DNA of 64,000 bases from Amborella trichopoda. Lineage: Eukaryota > Streptophyta > Magnoliopsida > Amborellales > Amborellaceae. The stretch spans positions 3,688,168-3,752,167 of the forward strand of contig NW_006499364.1 of the NCBI RefSeq assembly GCF_000471905.2, read 5' to 3'. How positions within the stretch are numbered: the stretch's first letter is position 1; every line of letters starts with the position of its first letter. Below the pieces are notes generated by a model that saw only the letters and a list, made by a program, of their open reading frames with translations, was not told the DNA's origin and did not search any database. Below, in pieces: positions 47,201 to 60,017 of the stretch. A program made the position numbers and the translations under genes.

Positions 47201-47610
47201 TTTTTTAGGGACTGAGGGCCATTAGAGATGGGGTCCAAGCTTCTAGTTTGGTACCTTGAACTCTTAGGTTTACCTGCTTGGAGCCATACCAAACTAACCA
47301 ACATATCACCATAATTCATTGAGATATAAAATTTTGTCTGGCTAACGTTGACCAACATACAAGAGTCTCTAGACTAACGTTGAACCACGTACTTTTAACC
47401 ATTTACACATACCAACTGGGATATTTACTAGTTCATAAGGTGAGAATAATTTTTCTTTTGCACAAAATAAAGTCAGAATGCTAGTATTACAAACTGCGAC
47501 TAAAGCAATACTGCGACCAAACTCTCAAGTTAGCCCAACCACTACAAAACTTAAGAGAAGAATAATATACATCACTCCAACCATGCAAGTTATGCAAAAG
47601 CTAACATGAC
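47201..47610. other. Unassigned AT-rich sequence
   Basis: No gene or repeat relation recognised, apart from a small direct repeat GCTAACGTTGA / CTAACGTTGAA (47340-47385). Confidence 0.4.
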
Positions 47611-49355
47611 CACTATTTGAAGACACTTTTCAGCACCATGGGTCCCCGATGAGGAATAAAAGAGAGAAGTTGATCAATAAAGCTTGACAAACAGTGGAAA
47701 TTTTGACAGTCTTAGAATGTCCCTAGAACAGGTCAAAATCTTTATAAGGACTCCTAAAAGGATCCTACCAAGTTTCGTCATTTTCTGACATCTCTATGGC
47801 AGTGCAAACTGAGAAACTGTTTCAGTAGAATCCACCTCTAGCACCATGAAACAGACCCCTATAACTGGAATCCTAATCTCGAAGCATCAAACAATCATGA
47901 GACTATCGCCATTGGATCTGGTATGGGTGAAAAACCATATGGGTCAAATTTTAGCTTAAACGAATAGTCTAGGAAGAAGTTATGGGTAAAAGATAGAAAC
48001 AGGAGGAGCCGCACAGTATTCTCGTGTGTCCACCTTGCAACTAAACTCCATTAAAGCTCAGTCACGAACAATGAACTTGCGATATCCATATCTCCCTTGT
48101 CCAAAATTGGATCGTGCTCGAACTTATTGGAGCATGCTCATCTCGTTGAAACGAGCGTTTTGATATATGGTACGTCCCATGACGTTGTCGGAGCAAGGAG
48201 AAAAGCTAAAGAGATGTTCACAATTTGAGGAAACATATTGCAAGAAATCAGCAGGACCTCAACTCACTCGAGCGGCCACATCACAGCCTCACGAGACCGC
48301 GAGATCAGTTGCATCGCGTGCGTAAGGTCCGTGGCTATCGCTGGTCTGATCCCTACGCGTGATGACCGGTCAGATTCACATAAGATCCAATTGAAGTCAC
48401 TATAGATTCTAGCAGTCGGAATCGTAAATTCTGGCCAAAAGTTTAAGATTGTCAAATATTCATTCGGGCACCAAATTGTGTCCTATTTGTTACAATGCGA
48501 TCGTGGTGACATACTAAGTGCAATTCAGTGAAGTAATCAAAGAAAAACATCAAGATGAAGACGCACTATCAATAAAAAGTTTTCAAGATCTATTCAAATT
48601 TCAAGTTACGTGATCATGCCTTTAAAGTGTGATTCGTGGCTTAAAATTATTATCCAAATGATTGTAGTCTTGTGCGATGGTAATCATCTTTTGTTCATTC
48701 ATATGCCGGATCGTCAATGGATCGTTCGAGAAAAATCAAGAACGTCCTTAGTTCTCAGTAGGGACTATTTTGGAATATTCCCAATTGTTAGGCAAGGGCA
48801 GATCAGTTAGTTTGCACCCTATTTTCTTATTTTTCTTAATTTTAATAAATTGTAATTATCCCCAATTAGGGTTAGTTTTGGGTAATCCTCCCACGTTTTA
48901 ACACTAGTCTATAAATATATGCTACCTCTCGTTGTAAATGGATCTCTCTTTTGGACTCTCAGAGACTCTTTTGATTAATAAAAATTCCTTTTTCAAGAGC
49001 ACGAGTTGGGTCACGTTTCTTCTTTGGAGAGAGAGAGATAAAGAGGATAGAGAAAGTTTAGAGCGATACCCCTCCTACCTTCAAGGTATTTTCTCTCTCT
49101 TCCCTTCTCTCTCTGGTTTTCTTTTTCTCTTATTCTCTCTCTTCTTCTCTTTCTCCTTTGTCTTCTCTGCTGAATCTTTCTTAGAGGCCATGCATGACAG
49201 TCATAGTGCAGTGCATGCCTCTTTCTCTCTTCCTCCTCCTGTGACTTTGTAGGTTGTGCATGGCGATGGCAGTGTCGTGTGCGAGCTTCTTTCTTCCTCT
49301 CCTTGTTCGTCTCTTTCCCTCAACATGGTTCACGCATGGCATTTAGTTGTCGTTA
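47611..49355 (+). mobile_element. Truncated LTR-A, plus strand
   Basis: Begins CACTATTTGAAGACACTTTTCA, aligned with TGCTATTTGAAGACATTTTTCA of the copy at 15048-18157 (TG changed to CA). Continues through U3, TATA at 48910-48917, AATAAA at 48977-48982, the CT tract (49090-49170) and the first GCATGGCGATGGCAGTG repeats, then stops at about 49355. Same subtype as 15048-18157. Confidence 0.75.
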
Positions 49356-49379
49356 AAAACATAACCATGACTGCAAACT

Positions 49380-49760
49380 CCAGTAACCTCAGTTGAAACA
49401 TCAATACAATAAACAAGTACTCAAACAATAATCTTGCTCCAAACAAGTAATCAATAATAACACTCAAGAAATTAATACGTAATCATTCAGCTTTTACCAT
49501 TCAAAGCACAAAACCACAAAAAATTAGCACCTACTCATTCAGCTTTCACCATTCAAACCACAAAAAATTAACACCAACTCATTCAGTTTTCACCGTTCAA
49601 AGACTCAAGAATATTTGATGCTTGAGCACTATAAAACTCAAAGGTATACCTAATCGTTCACGATGTAGTATAAGCAACTAAAGTGTTCATTGTTCAAACC
49701 ACAAAACCACCAAAATTAATACTACTCATTCAGCTTTCACCATTCAAAGCACTCAAGAAT
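49380..49760. repeat. Dispersed CATTCAGCTTTCACCATTC repeats
   Basis: Four copies of a CATTCAGCTTTCACCATTCA segment near 49483, 49539, 49577 and 49727, with ACCACAAAAAATTA spacers. Nothing else is recognised here. Confidence 0.7.
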
Positions 49761-50620
49761 ATCTGAGTTGGGATCGGGGAGGAACCTGCAAGGGTGGTGC
49801 ATGTTCACCTTTAGGGTTTGCCGTCCGGGTGACTTGGGGTTGACCCGGTCTTGATCAATTGGTTCAACCTTGGGAGGTCGAGACCCACGAGCTTGTGTTT
49901 GTGAGGGACAATGCAAAAGCTCATTCCTCACAAAGTAGAGCTATGTGTGTTGGGAGGGAGGACAGAGTGGTCGACCCTCCTATGCTCGAGCTAACATAGA
50001 GCTACTAGCGCTGCCCCGAGCTGTGTAAAGCAAATGCGTGGCACATGCAGGGTTCGACCCGAGAAGGCCTAGCCCCGGATGCCAGCTCAAGGCAACGTGA
50101 AGGTTGCCTCGAGGTATGGCTTGAGTGGATGGACCATGGGCACTTGGGTGTGTGCGAGAGGTGGAAGCGGTAGGGTCTCTGCGTCGGTGTGCCGAGCCTC
50201 TAGGTATAGAGGTTCGGGGTGGTAAAGGAGTTAAGGGGGTAGCCTTGTGGCAACCCTCCGAAGCAATGACAATTTGTTTACCTTTTGCAAGAGTGGGAAG
50301 GGCAGCCTTCCGACATACCTCAGCTATATGACTAGCAAGGGACTTGTCAGTAGCAGAGTGCGTGCTGTGTTCGGTTGCAGATGTGCTACCAATGCAAGGG
50401 ACCTTGGTGGAGGGTTCATCAGGCGGAGGAAGTGGGGAGTCAGAGACCTTTAAATCCCCTCTCGTACCAACCCAGGAAAGAACCTGGGAGTCAGACTGTG
50501 AGTACTAACTCAGGAGGACGGTAGGGAAGGAAGCTTGAGCAGGTCGCTTCCCCGAGACAGTCAGGAGTGTTGGGATGAGAAAATCCTCAACTCGGATGAA
50601 AGGGTTTGAGCGAGGCACGA
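49761..50620 (-). pseudogene. Gag leader-region remnant, minus strand
   Basis: The reverse complement of 50125-50460 aligns block by block with 23560-23860 of the plus-strand element (segments around CACTGACAAGTC, GAAAGGCTGCCC, AAGGCTACCC and GAGGCTC). It lies beside a minus-strand LTR-A fragment, as expected of the 5' end of a minus-strand member, although the U5 part of that LTR is missing. Confidence 0.6.
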
Positions 50621-50639
50621 CCCGTATGATTTTCCTGCA

Positions 50640-50834
50640 CGTTCTTCATGGATCAGCAACTTCTCTCTAATATTTCTTCACGCTCAGGCATCATCACAGG
50701 ACGTACCATATATCAAAACGCTCGTCTTGATAAGACGAATACGTTCAAAAAATTTGAGCATGATCCGGCCTTAGACGAGTGAGATATGAGGGTAAAAATT
50801 CACTAGTCGTGACTGTCCCTTTAATGGTGTTGGG
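50640..50834 (-). mobile_element. LTR-A minus-strand fragment, left part
   Basis: Aligns with 17500-17735 of the copy at 15048-18157 (CAACTTCTCTCTA, GGACGTACCATATATCAAAA, GACTGTCCCTTTAATGG). It is interrupted at 50834 by a plus-strand LTR-A and resumes at 54426. Confidence 0.8.
50830..50834. other. Target-site duplication, left (TTGGG)
   Basis: TTGGG precedes the LTR start; TTGAG follows its end at 54426-54430. Joining the flanks with one copy restores a gap-free alignment to 17718-17743. Confidence 0.75.
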
Positions 50835-52103
50835 TGTTTGAACATATTTTTCATCACGTTGGTCCCTGGTAGGAAGCAGGTCAATAAAGCCTACGAAACA
50901 GTGGAATCTTCCAGACAGTCTCAAAATGGCCCAATAATAACTTAAGATCATAATCAGTACTTCAAAAGACCACCTGTCAAGTTTCATCAGAATCAGACAT
51001 GTCAAAGGCAGTGAACACAAAGAAACAATTTTCGAAAAATTGGCCTCTAGCACCCTAAAATGGACCCTACAACTGGAGCACCGTCATTGGATCCGGCACG
51101 GTCGAAAACCCCAATGGGCCAAGTTTTAGCTTGATCAGACACTCCAGAACAAAGATATGAGAAAAACATTGAAACAGGAGAGGCCACACACTATTCCCGT
51201 ATGGCCTCACTACACCAAACACCAATAAAAGTGGTTGTTTTTACAGTCACGGGCAGTCACTGTCGGGGCCTGTAACTCACTCATTCCAAATCGGATTGCT
51301 CCCAAATTTGGTTAGTGTATTCGTCTCATCAACACGAACAATTTGATATGTGGCATGTCCCGAGACAATATCCGAACAAGAAGAAAAGCTAGAGAGAAGT
51401 TTCCAATCCGTGAAGAAGTTTCAGAAAATTCAACAGTGACATGTCTCGCTCGATGAACCAAATCACGATGCTCGCGCAGTGGATCGATGCAAAACCAATT
51501 CCATTATGTGCGTAAGGTTTAAGGTTATCATTTGATAGAACCACGTACATGATGGACGGTCATATTTCATGCACAAGCTGACGAAGTAACTGAAATTTCG
51601 ACGGTCGGATTCTAGATTTCGGTCAAAACTCAAAAGTTGTAAAATCTTCGTTCGAGCTCCAAATCGCGTTCCAACTGTTGCCACACGATTGTGATGACAT
51701 GCTTAGTGCGCTACAACGAAGAAATCATAGAAAACATTGAGGAAAAATCATACTACCGATCTGAAGTTTCCAAGATTCAAACGAATTTCAAGTCTCATGA
51801 TCATGACTCAAAAACATGATTCATGACTCAAAGTTGGCATCAAAATAATCGTCATGTTGAGCCCTACAAGAAAACAATAATATTTTGATCAAACGAGCAC
51901 AAAAAAAACCCTAGGTCAACAACGAAAGATCCCGCAAGTCCTCGAGCAGCCATAGGGACTGTTTTAGAATTCCACACATTGTTAGGCATGGGAAAAAGAA
52001 TCCTTTTACACCCATTTTTAGAATTTCTTTTAATTCAATTAAATCTTAATTTTCAACAATTAGATCTAATTTTGATCAATCCACCCATGTTTGGGCATAA
52101 CTC

Positions 52104-52196
52104 TATATAAACTAGCACTGCCTCATTGTAAAACAGACCCCCCACCACCTCTCGGTCTTGAGTTAATTCTTTGAAGATTCAATAAAATTTTGATCC
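52104..52196 (+). promoter_or_regulatory. LTR-A TATA box and poly(A) signal
   Basis: TATATAAA at 52104-52111 and AATAAA at 52191-52196, spaced like the other copies. Confidence 0.7.
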
Positions 52197-52261
52197 CTTG
52201 CTTGAGCATGTGAATACGTCTCAAGAGAGAGAGAGGAAAAGGATCAATACCCTTCAGGCAT

Positions 52262-53050
<789 letters not shown>

Positions 53051-53074
53051 TATCTTCCCTAACTTCTTCTATCA

Positions 53075-53670
53075 ATTGACGAGAACTAGCGTCAGTTGAT
53101 CTTCTCTTCCTTCTTTTATCAGTCGGCAAGACCTAACGCTGATTGGTCTTCTCTTCTTCAACCAGTCGGTGAAACTTAGCACCGGTTGGTTTTCTCTTCT
53201 TCTATCAATCGACGAGACCTAGCGTCGGTTGGCTTTCTCTCTTTTCTTCTGTCAACTGATGAGACCTAGCGTCGGTTGGCTTTCTCTCTCTTCTTCTATC
53301 TGTTGACGAGACCTAGTTCCGGTTGGTCTTCTTCCTTCTCTTCTTCTACCAACTGGTGAGACCTAGTGTCAGTTGGCCTTCTCTCTCTTCTTCTGACAAC
53401 TGGCAAGACCTAGCACTGGTTGGTCTTCACCCTTCTCTTCTTTTGCCAACTGGCAAGACCTAGCACCTGTTGGCCTTCTCTCTCTTCTTCTAACCATTAG
53501 CAAGACCTAACGTCGGTTCGCCTTCTTTCTCTTCTTCTGTCAACTAGCGAGACCTAATGCCGATTGGCTTTCTCTCTTCTTCTATCAGTTGGCGAGACCT
53601 AGTGTTAGTTGGTTCTTTTCCTCTCTCTCCCATCTTCTGATATAGTCAACAATGTCTTGCGCCAACTGCA
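53075..53670 (+). repeat. Palindromic U5 array, variant units
   Basis: About 12 units of 45-50 bp, for example CAGTCGGTG, loop AAACTTAG, CACCGGTTGG, with CT-rich filler. The stem sequence has drifted to an ACCGGTTGG form relative to CACCGACTGTG in the other copies, but the palindrome remains. Confidence 0.85.
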
Positions 53671-54425
53671 TCTTTTCTCCCTTCTTCTCCATCCTTCTTC
53701 TCTCTCCTTCTGTCTATTCCCTTCTTCTTTTAACCCCTACTCTGCTACTCTTTTGTTCGACTAAAAGGATTGAGGTTAGCCTCTCATGGAAGTCTTGTTG
53801 TCTAGCTGTAATGTTGTTGTGCCCGGAACACTTGCCCCGCTTTACTACCACTATAGATCGACCATCGTGCCTAGCTAGTTGATATCGGTAATAACGTCTA
53901 GTAGTGATCCCATGAGCCGGTCGTAGTTACCGAGCCCGTTTCACTACCACGTTAAGCCAAATATCCATTACCTTAGTCATTGCTCTGATTGTCTCACCTG
54001 ATAGAATTCTTTTCTCCCCCTGTCTTTCTTTCTTCTTCTTGAATGTGCATGCATGTGTACACTATTCAGAGAGGAAAGGCTTAGGTTTGACCCATCTGTC
54101 CCGCAACCTTTGTCATATATGTTTGTGATTGTAGAAAAGCATAAAATAAGAAGAATACGAGCCATGGGAGGTGATTCCGAACCAATTTTATTATTAGGGA
54201 AGTCTTTCTTCGTGATCTAAGAGGGTTCCCACGCGAGTCAGCTCGAGTAAGTCCCAAACCCACCTTTTAAATTGCTTTCTCACCTATCAGTAATACCTGC
54301 CCCCGTTTTGGAACGAGGTTCCCGAGAGAGCTATCTCACAAACATCCCGGGTCTTCCTCGAAACTCAAGATGTGTGTCGTCCAATCCCCCAAGGATCCGG
54401 AGGGTGAGATCGAGGCACCTAACCA

Positions 54426-54820
54426 TTGAGTTGCAGGGTGGCCACATGGGAATAGCGTGTGGCTCCTCCTGTTTAGCTCTTTCGCCTATAACATTTTCCT
54501 GGGATGTTCGTTTAAGCAAAAATTTGAGCCCTAGGGGATTTCTATCATGTCGGATCCAATGGAGGTAGTCCCACAACAAATTGAGACACTAAAAATGTAG
54601 CTCTAGATATAGGATCCATTTTAGGGTGCTATAGGCTGATTCTATCGGAACTGTTTCTCAGTCTGCACTGCCCTAGACATGTCAGATTGCGATGAAACTT
54701 GGCAAGAGACTTTTGGGAGTATTTATGAAGATCTTGACCAGTTTCGGGGCTATTATTAGATTGTCGGGATTCCCACTGTTTGCTAGGCTTTTATTGAGCG
54801 GGGGCCCCATGATGATGAAA
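54426..54820 (-). mobile_element. LTR-A minus-strand fragment, right part
   Basis: Continues 50640-50834 after the solo LTR. TTGCAGGGTGGCCACATGGG matches 17733-17752, and the rest follows 17750-18140 to the LTR start region at about 54820. It leads into block C and minus-strand pol, so it is placed as the 3' LTR of that element, with block B deleted. Confidence 0.75.
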
Positions 54821-56680
54821 AATATCTTCCAACATTGGGGAGTTTCACACGCAACATTAGTGGCAAACATTGGTCTGAGATCGGGTCTCGAACTCGGCCC
54901 CAGCCTGATTCATTTGATCTTGACGATCAGCGTTACACTGACAGCGATAAGCCTCTGTTCGGGTGTCAAGTCAGGGCCTGACCCAGTCCGACCCATCGTT
55001 GATTGGACTTCGGGAACCTGGCTGGCATTCTCGCTTAGTGAGGGGCACTTGGAGGAAGCGTCTTCTATATAACGGGGTAAACCCCATTTTTATCGTTTTA
55101 CCGAAGGTAGAAACAACTAAGGCTTTTGACAGTAAGAGTGAGAGAGCTCCCAACAGGAATTCCAGCAATGCATAGAGCTTTCAAGCGAGAGTTTGCTGGC
55201 AAGCACATCATCCAGAAAGAACCAACCGAGTTGTGCAGGGAACATCGTGAGGGTCACTGCTATTTGAGTAGGTAGTGTGAGTAAAACAGGGAGTTGGCCG
55301 GAGTTTGTAGCGATTTCGATGGTGGTTCTAGGAGTTCCAGGGAAGAGGGAAGGGATCCAAGTTTCCATAGAGTGCCGGTGAACTTTTGCTAGTTTTTTGA
55401 AGTTTTCCAGTGGTTTTCCACTGTCGAGGAGAAGAGGGGAAGGTCTGTTGGTGAGTTTTTTGACGAATGAGAGGGATTTCCAAGCAAGAAACTAAGGGGT
55501 TGTAAGGGAACAAACAATCATTAGAAGATAGAGGGTTGCTAGGGAGATGAATGGGCACAACCAAATGAAGAGTCTCGAGAATTGAAGGGTCTCGAGAACT
55601 GAAGAGTAGCGGGAACCAAAGGGTCGCAGGAACCGAAGGGTCACAGGAATCGAAGGGTTGCAGGAATTTGATTAGTCGTTGGGCATCTGAAGAGTCGCAG
55701 GGAGACAAAGGATCTTAAGGAAGATGAAGAGTCACAGTCGTTGGCAATTGAAGCGCCACGAGCGAGCACCCGTGGCGATAGAGGACACAGCTGGTGCAAC
55801 CTTAGCCGGTGTTAGCCCTTTGTCAGACATAGCCGGCGTTACTCCTTGAAGCCACAACCGGTGTTAGTCTTTTGAAAACATAGCCAAGGTTCGTACTTGG
55901 AAATGCAACCGATGTTGGTCTTTTTGAAGACACGAAACATTAGTCACGCACATTACTAGTCAGTGCCTTAGTCATGCATGGTCATCAACATGATGCACAC
56001 GGCGTTAGTCGTGCATGGCGGCAGTTGCTCCCTCAGTGATCCTTTCATGAACGATGGTGAATCGTGTTCTACTGTGATTGTGCACAGCAGCGACTTGGGC
56101 TGGAAAAGGATGGTAACCAATGGTGAGGCCTGGCTTATGAAGCCTGTTGGAAGCCAAGTCCTCCAGCACAATTGTGAACTCCATATTGTTCAGTGGAAGG
56201 GTCCTCACTGTGAACAAGGTATGCTCTCTATCATAGGCCAGTTCCGTGCCAGAGAAATCTGCTTTGTATGTTTGACATTCTCAATCAAAGTGCTTCCACC
56301 TTCTCCTATTGTGAAAGCATCTTTTGGCCTGTAACCGTCCTTTCCTCAGATGCAAGAGCAACACTTTTGATGTGAGGGTAATTTTTTGCCTGTAACCATC
56401 CTCTCCTCAAATGCAAGAGCAACGCTTCTGATGCAAGAGCAATCTCTTTGGCCTATAACTGTCCTCTCCTCACATGCAAGATCAACACTGAGGTCAGCCG
56501 TCCTCTTTCCTCAAATGCAAGAGCAACGTTTGACAATACATCCTTGTAATCTCCCTAATAATGAGTTTCCGATTGTAATTTGTGATACCTCTTACTTTAA
56601 TGAAAAGAAAGATTTCGCTTTTATGCCCCGCCTCGTTTCTTTTCTTCCTTTCTTTTTCGGTGCTCACCGAAATTTTTGAG
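54821..56680 (+). mobile_element. Block C, plus strand, PMD absent
   Basis: TATA box at 55066-55072 followed by CGGGGTAAACCCCATTTTTA; a GAAGGGTCGCAGGAACC repeat (55570-55740); CCGGTGTTAG-type repeats (55780-55930); and GGAAGCCAAGTCCTCCAGCA (56150), matching 42869 in the other copy. Where the antisense start codon would be (near 56330) the sequence reads CTGTAACCGTCC, so the ATG is lost. CCTCAAATGCAAGAGCAACG repeats (56340-56530) follow, then the pol terminus. Confidence 0.55.
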
Positions 56681-56685
56681 TAACA

Positions 56686-57011
56686 TCAAGGATAATACTT
56701 CTCTAGGTATCGCCCATTGATGAGGGGCATCGCTTCTCCTTCATCAGAATGTGCCAATATATAAGCCCCATTTGCTGAGACTTTCTTAACTATGAAAGGG
56801 CATTCCCACTTAGGTTCGACCATCCCTATATGACGCCCAAGCATAACGATCGGTCTTTTAACTGCTAGAACCAAATCCCCACGGGTGAATGAGCGGACCT
56901 TGACTGACTTATCAAAAGCCCTCTTCATTCTCCCCTTGTTGAGCTCAAGATTCTGCTGAGCTTCCAATCACTTTTCATCAAGCGCATCCAACTCTTGGTA
57001 ACGAAGCTTGA
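56686..57011 (-). pseudogene. Integrase C-terminus
   Basis: On the minus strand: RMKRAFDKSVKVRSFTRGD, LVLAVKRPIVMLGRHIGMVE, PKWECPFIVKKVSANGAYIL, INGRYLEKYYP and a stop at 56688-56686. This is the DNA-binding C-terminal end of a Ty3/gypsy integrase. It is open over about 94 codons, the best-preserved piece of pol here. The upstream part resumes at 60018, beyond an inserted solo LTR. Confidence 0.9.
57007..57011. other. Target-site duplication CTTGA, left copy
   Basis: CTTGA at 57007-57011 and again at 60018-60022, exactly flanking 57012-60017. The uninterrupted paralog near 43584 has a single copy (GAGCTTGACCCTCTCATC). Confidence 0.97.
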
Positions 57012-58061
57012 TGTCACGACCCCACTCCCTGACCCCTGCCAAAGGGTGACAGAGTGCGGGATCGCGACCAGAGGTCTCAGTGGGAGTGGCTCAACGCATG
57101 AAACATGAAATTGTAAGCAAACCATGAAAGAAAACTAAAATAAATCCATACATCCAATAATTATCAATCCAAAAAGTACAGCCAATTCATTTCTTCCCAA
57201 AATCAAAGTCTTTACAAGATCGTTAAGGCACTATTGGCCCAAAAGATACACAAAATGAGGAATACATCATATCACTGAAATCACCCAACACATATTGCGG
57301 AAGTCTTTGGAAGACGGCTTCTCAAACTTCTTGCTTTCAAGCGTCAAGCCCTCAAAAACTGCCACCCACCTTAAGCACAGCTGCCGCCACCCTTCACTCT
57401 ACAATTATGAAATTAAGATGGGATGAACTAAAAGCCCAGTAAGCAGATCACTACCCTTACATTCCTGACTATCAGTATACACACGTTAACATGCTCATAG
57501 TTCATCAAAAATCGTGTTTTGTCTTACAGAGTAAGGTCACAGATCAGAGTGCACATGAAGGCCATAAAAAGAATCAAAATCTGTTAACGGAGCATTACTT
57601 GCATATCACAGTTATAGTTAGGTAATCTTGCAGAATACATAATTTAGACAAGCAAAACAGAGTAGTTAACTCCTGAACTAGAAGCCACAATGATCAGACT
57701 AAGCCCTGAGCTTGGGACTTCTACCCTCATTCAGGAGGGAGGACAATGACAAGTAGTGGCCCTACTTTGTAATGTCCTCACTCACGCACACATCCCCAGC
57801 ACGCTTTGGGGTTTTTGATAGGCTAAGGCCTTGCAAGACACTGCTCTCTTACTCTCTCACCACTAGAGGATGTTACACTACCAAAGGGGTCCCAATGGAA
57901 AATGCCCATAAATCTTGGGGGAAGCGACACTCCCAAGTGTAATCAAAGCCTAGCTCCCTTCCTATCATCGAAAGATAGAGAAGGATCATGTGGCAAGTCC
58001 ATGCTCATACGTATAGAATCAGAGGGCTTTCTACCAATGGAGGATCCATTGTGTAGCAGCC

Positions 58062-58320
58062 AAAATCAGAGTCCATATAACAGAATCAGAGCTCATAAAA
58101 CAAAATCAAAGTTCAGATAGCAGAATCAGAGTTCCTATAACAGAATCAAAGCTCATATAACATAATCACAGCTCATATAACAGAATCAGAGTTTAGATAA
58201 TGAATAAGATTTCATATAATAGAATTAGATCTCATATAACATAATCAGAGATCAGATAACAGGATCAGAGTTCATATAACAGTAGTCAAAGTTCTTATAA
58301 AAGAATCAGAGTATCAATGT
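58062..58320. repeat. 20-bp array, AGAATCAGAGCTCATATAAC
   Basis: About 13 units close to CAGAATCAGAGTTCATATAA. The same array is just starting at the right window edge (63975-64000) in another LTR copy. Confidence 0.95.
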
Positions 58321-59679
58321 CATGCTTCCTAAAAAATTCAGGCAGTGACATCCAAGTCAAAACAAGGCTATAGCTTTTCAGTTCATTTGGAATTTGAAGA
58401 TAGTTCCAAAATAAATTTTATGTTAGACACAGATATATTTCAATTAGGGGTGGTTTGAGCGCAATTGAACCTTATTTGACCCCTCAAAAGAACCCAAGAA
58501 CAAAGACACTTAGCCTGAATCTGTTATACAGTGAAAACAGTGACATATCTTTGAAATTCCACCCATGTTTCAAAATCAAGAAGGCAACTCAAAAAGTGCT
58601 CAACATGTGAATTAAATATAACTCATAACCGGTTCTAATGGCCAGAGTTTGGGCTAAAATGGATACTTTTTTGTCAGTCAAATTCAGTGACATCAGAGGC
58701 ATTAAATCTATGCTTTTGCTAAAACTGTCCACAACGACATACCTTCATAAAACGAAGCATAACTTTCAGCCTAAAGAGAATTTCGAAATATTTTCTCCTT
58801 GCAAAGTTTAACCCATTCAAATATCTTTCAAATGGTTGTTGTTTGGTCGAAAATAGACGTCATTTGGTTAGCTAAAATCGATGCAAACAATGGTCTTAAT
58901 GAAAAATCTAGGAAAATAGTCCACAGTGACATACCCTCTCATTTCGAAATAAAACTTCCTTTTTGTAAAGAATTTCAAAAGTGGGAAAAAATTTTTTTAC
59001 TAGGCTTGTGTATCTTTCCAACGGTAGTAGTTGAGGTCAATCAGACTCCATTTGACTGCTCAAAAGCCTCATTCAAAACACACATATTCCTTGAATTTCA
59101 TGGTTTCATTTAACAAGTGTTAAGAATGCCTTCCATAACTATCATTTCATGATGAATAACATGATATCATCCATTCTCTCACAATGTTAACACACCTAAC
59201 ATGCATTTCTTACATAATCTAAGAATTACAAGTCCATTCTTATACTCACCATTATCATAAAACCAAAATCGTAAATTTCCATTGAAAAGGCATAAGGTTT
59301 TTCTACATTGCATACACTTTCTACATAGCATACACTTCTATTGCTCATTCATATGCCTAAGTTTCTATGCATTCCCGTGACTATAATACAAGGGTAATGG
59401 ATCCACTTACCTAATTAACAATGGGGCCTCCTCAAACCTTGCACACAGCTCTCACCCGCTCAATCGTGGCTACTCACAAAGTCACTCTTCCACTTTGTGC
59501 CTTAGAGAGAGAGAGAGAGTAAGAATGAGGGGCGTGGGTGAAAGAAGGGGCTTAATTACTCTCATGTTTGGGGTGGCTGGCCAAGTGTCACCAAGGAGGC
59601 TCAAAATATCGACAAGTGGCACCCACAACAGCATGCATTAAACAAGTGTCACCTCCAACTCATGCATGTCAGAGACATA

Positions 59680-59960
59680 GCCGGCGCTGACCCTCTACAC
59701 CGCAGCGCTGGGCTCTTCCTCTTAATAGCCGGCGCTGGCGCTACCCACACCCCATCGGAACTAGACAACCGGCGCTGGCTCTTCTTCTCCTCCACAGCCG
59801 GTGCTAGACAACCCAACCGGTGCTGTCCAACTGGTGTTGGGCAACTCAACCGGCACCGGCCTCCTTCTCCTTCACAGTCGACGCTAGACCACCCAACCGG
59901 CACTGGGCAACTGACGCTACCCAACCGATGCTGGGCAACTCAACCGGAGCTGGCCTCCTT
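59680..59960. repeat. AACCGGCGCTGG-core repeats
   Basis: About ten diverged units around CAACCGGCGCTGGCTCTTC or CAACCGGTGCTGTCCAACTG. CCGGCG and CGCTGG make short inverted cores. Confidence 0.8.
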
Positions 59961-60017
59961 TTTCGTCCTTGACCCGCCATGCGTTCTAATTGGCTGGGAA
60001 GAGTTTGGGTCATCACA

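Larger units (their letters stand above)
57012..60017 (-). mobile_element. Solo LTR of the TGTCACGACCCC family, 3006 bp
   Basis: Starts TGTCACGACCCCACTCCCTG and ends GGGTCATCACA. The ends are imperfect inverted repeats (TGTCACGACCC versus TGTGATGACCC). Perfect 5-bp target duplication CTTGA. It splits a minus-strand integrase. No coding domains inside, so it is a solo LTR; strand is set by analogy with the copy at 7076, whose primer site is on the minus strand. Contents: CCCAGTAAGCAG (57438), a 20-bp array (58062-58320), a GAGA run (59503-59518) and CCGGCGCTGG repeats (59680-59960). Confidence 0.93.

Noticed and set aside
58062..58320. CRISPR-like array of 20-bp units
   Set aside because: Simple tandem repeat with no spacers and no cas genes; lies inside a bounded solo LTR.
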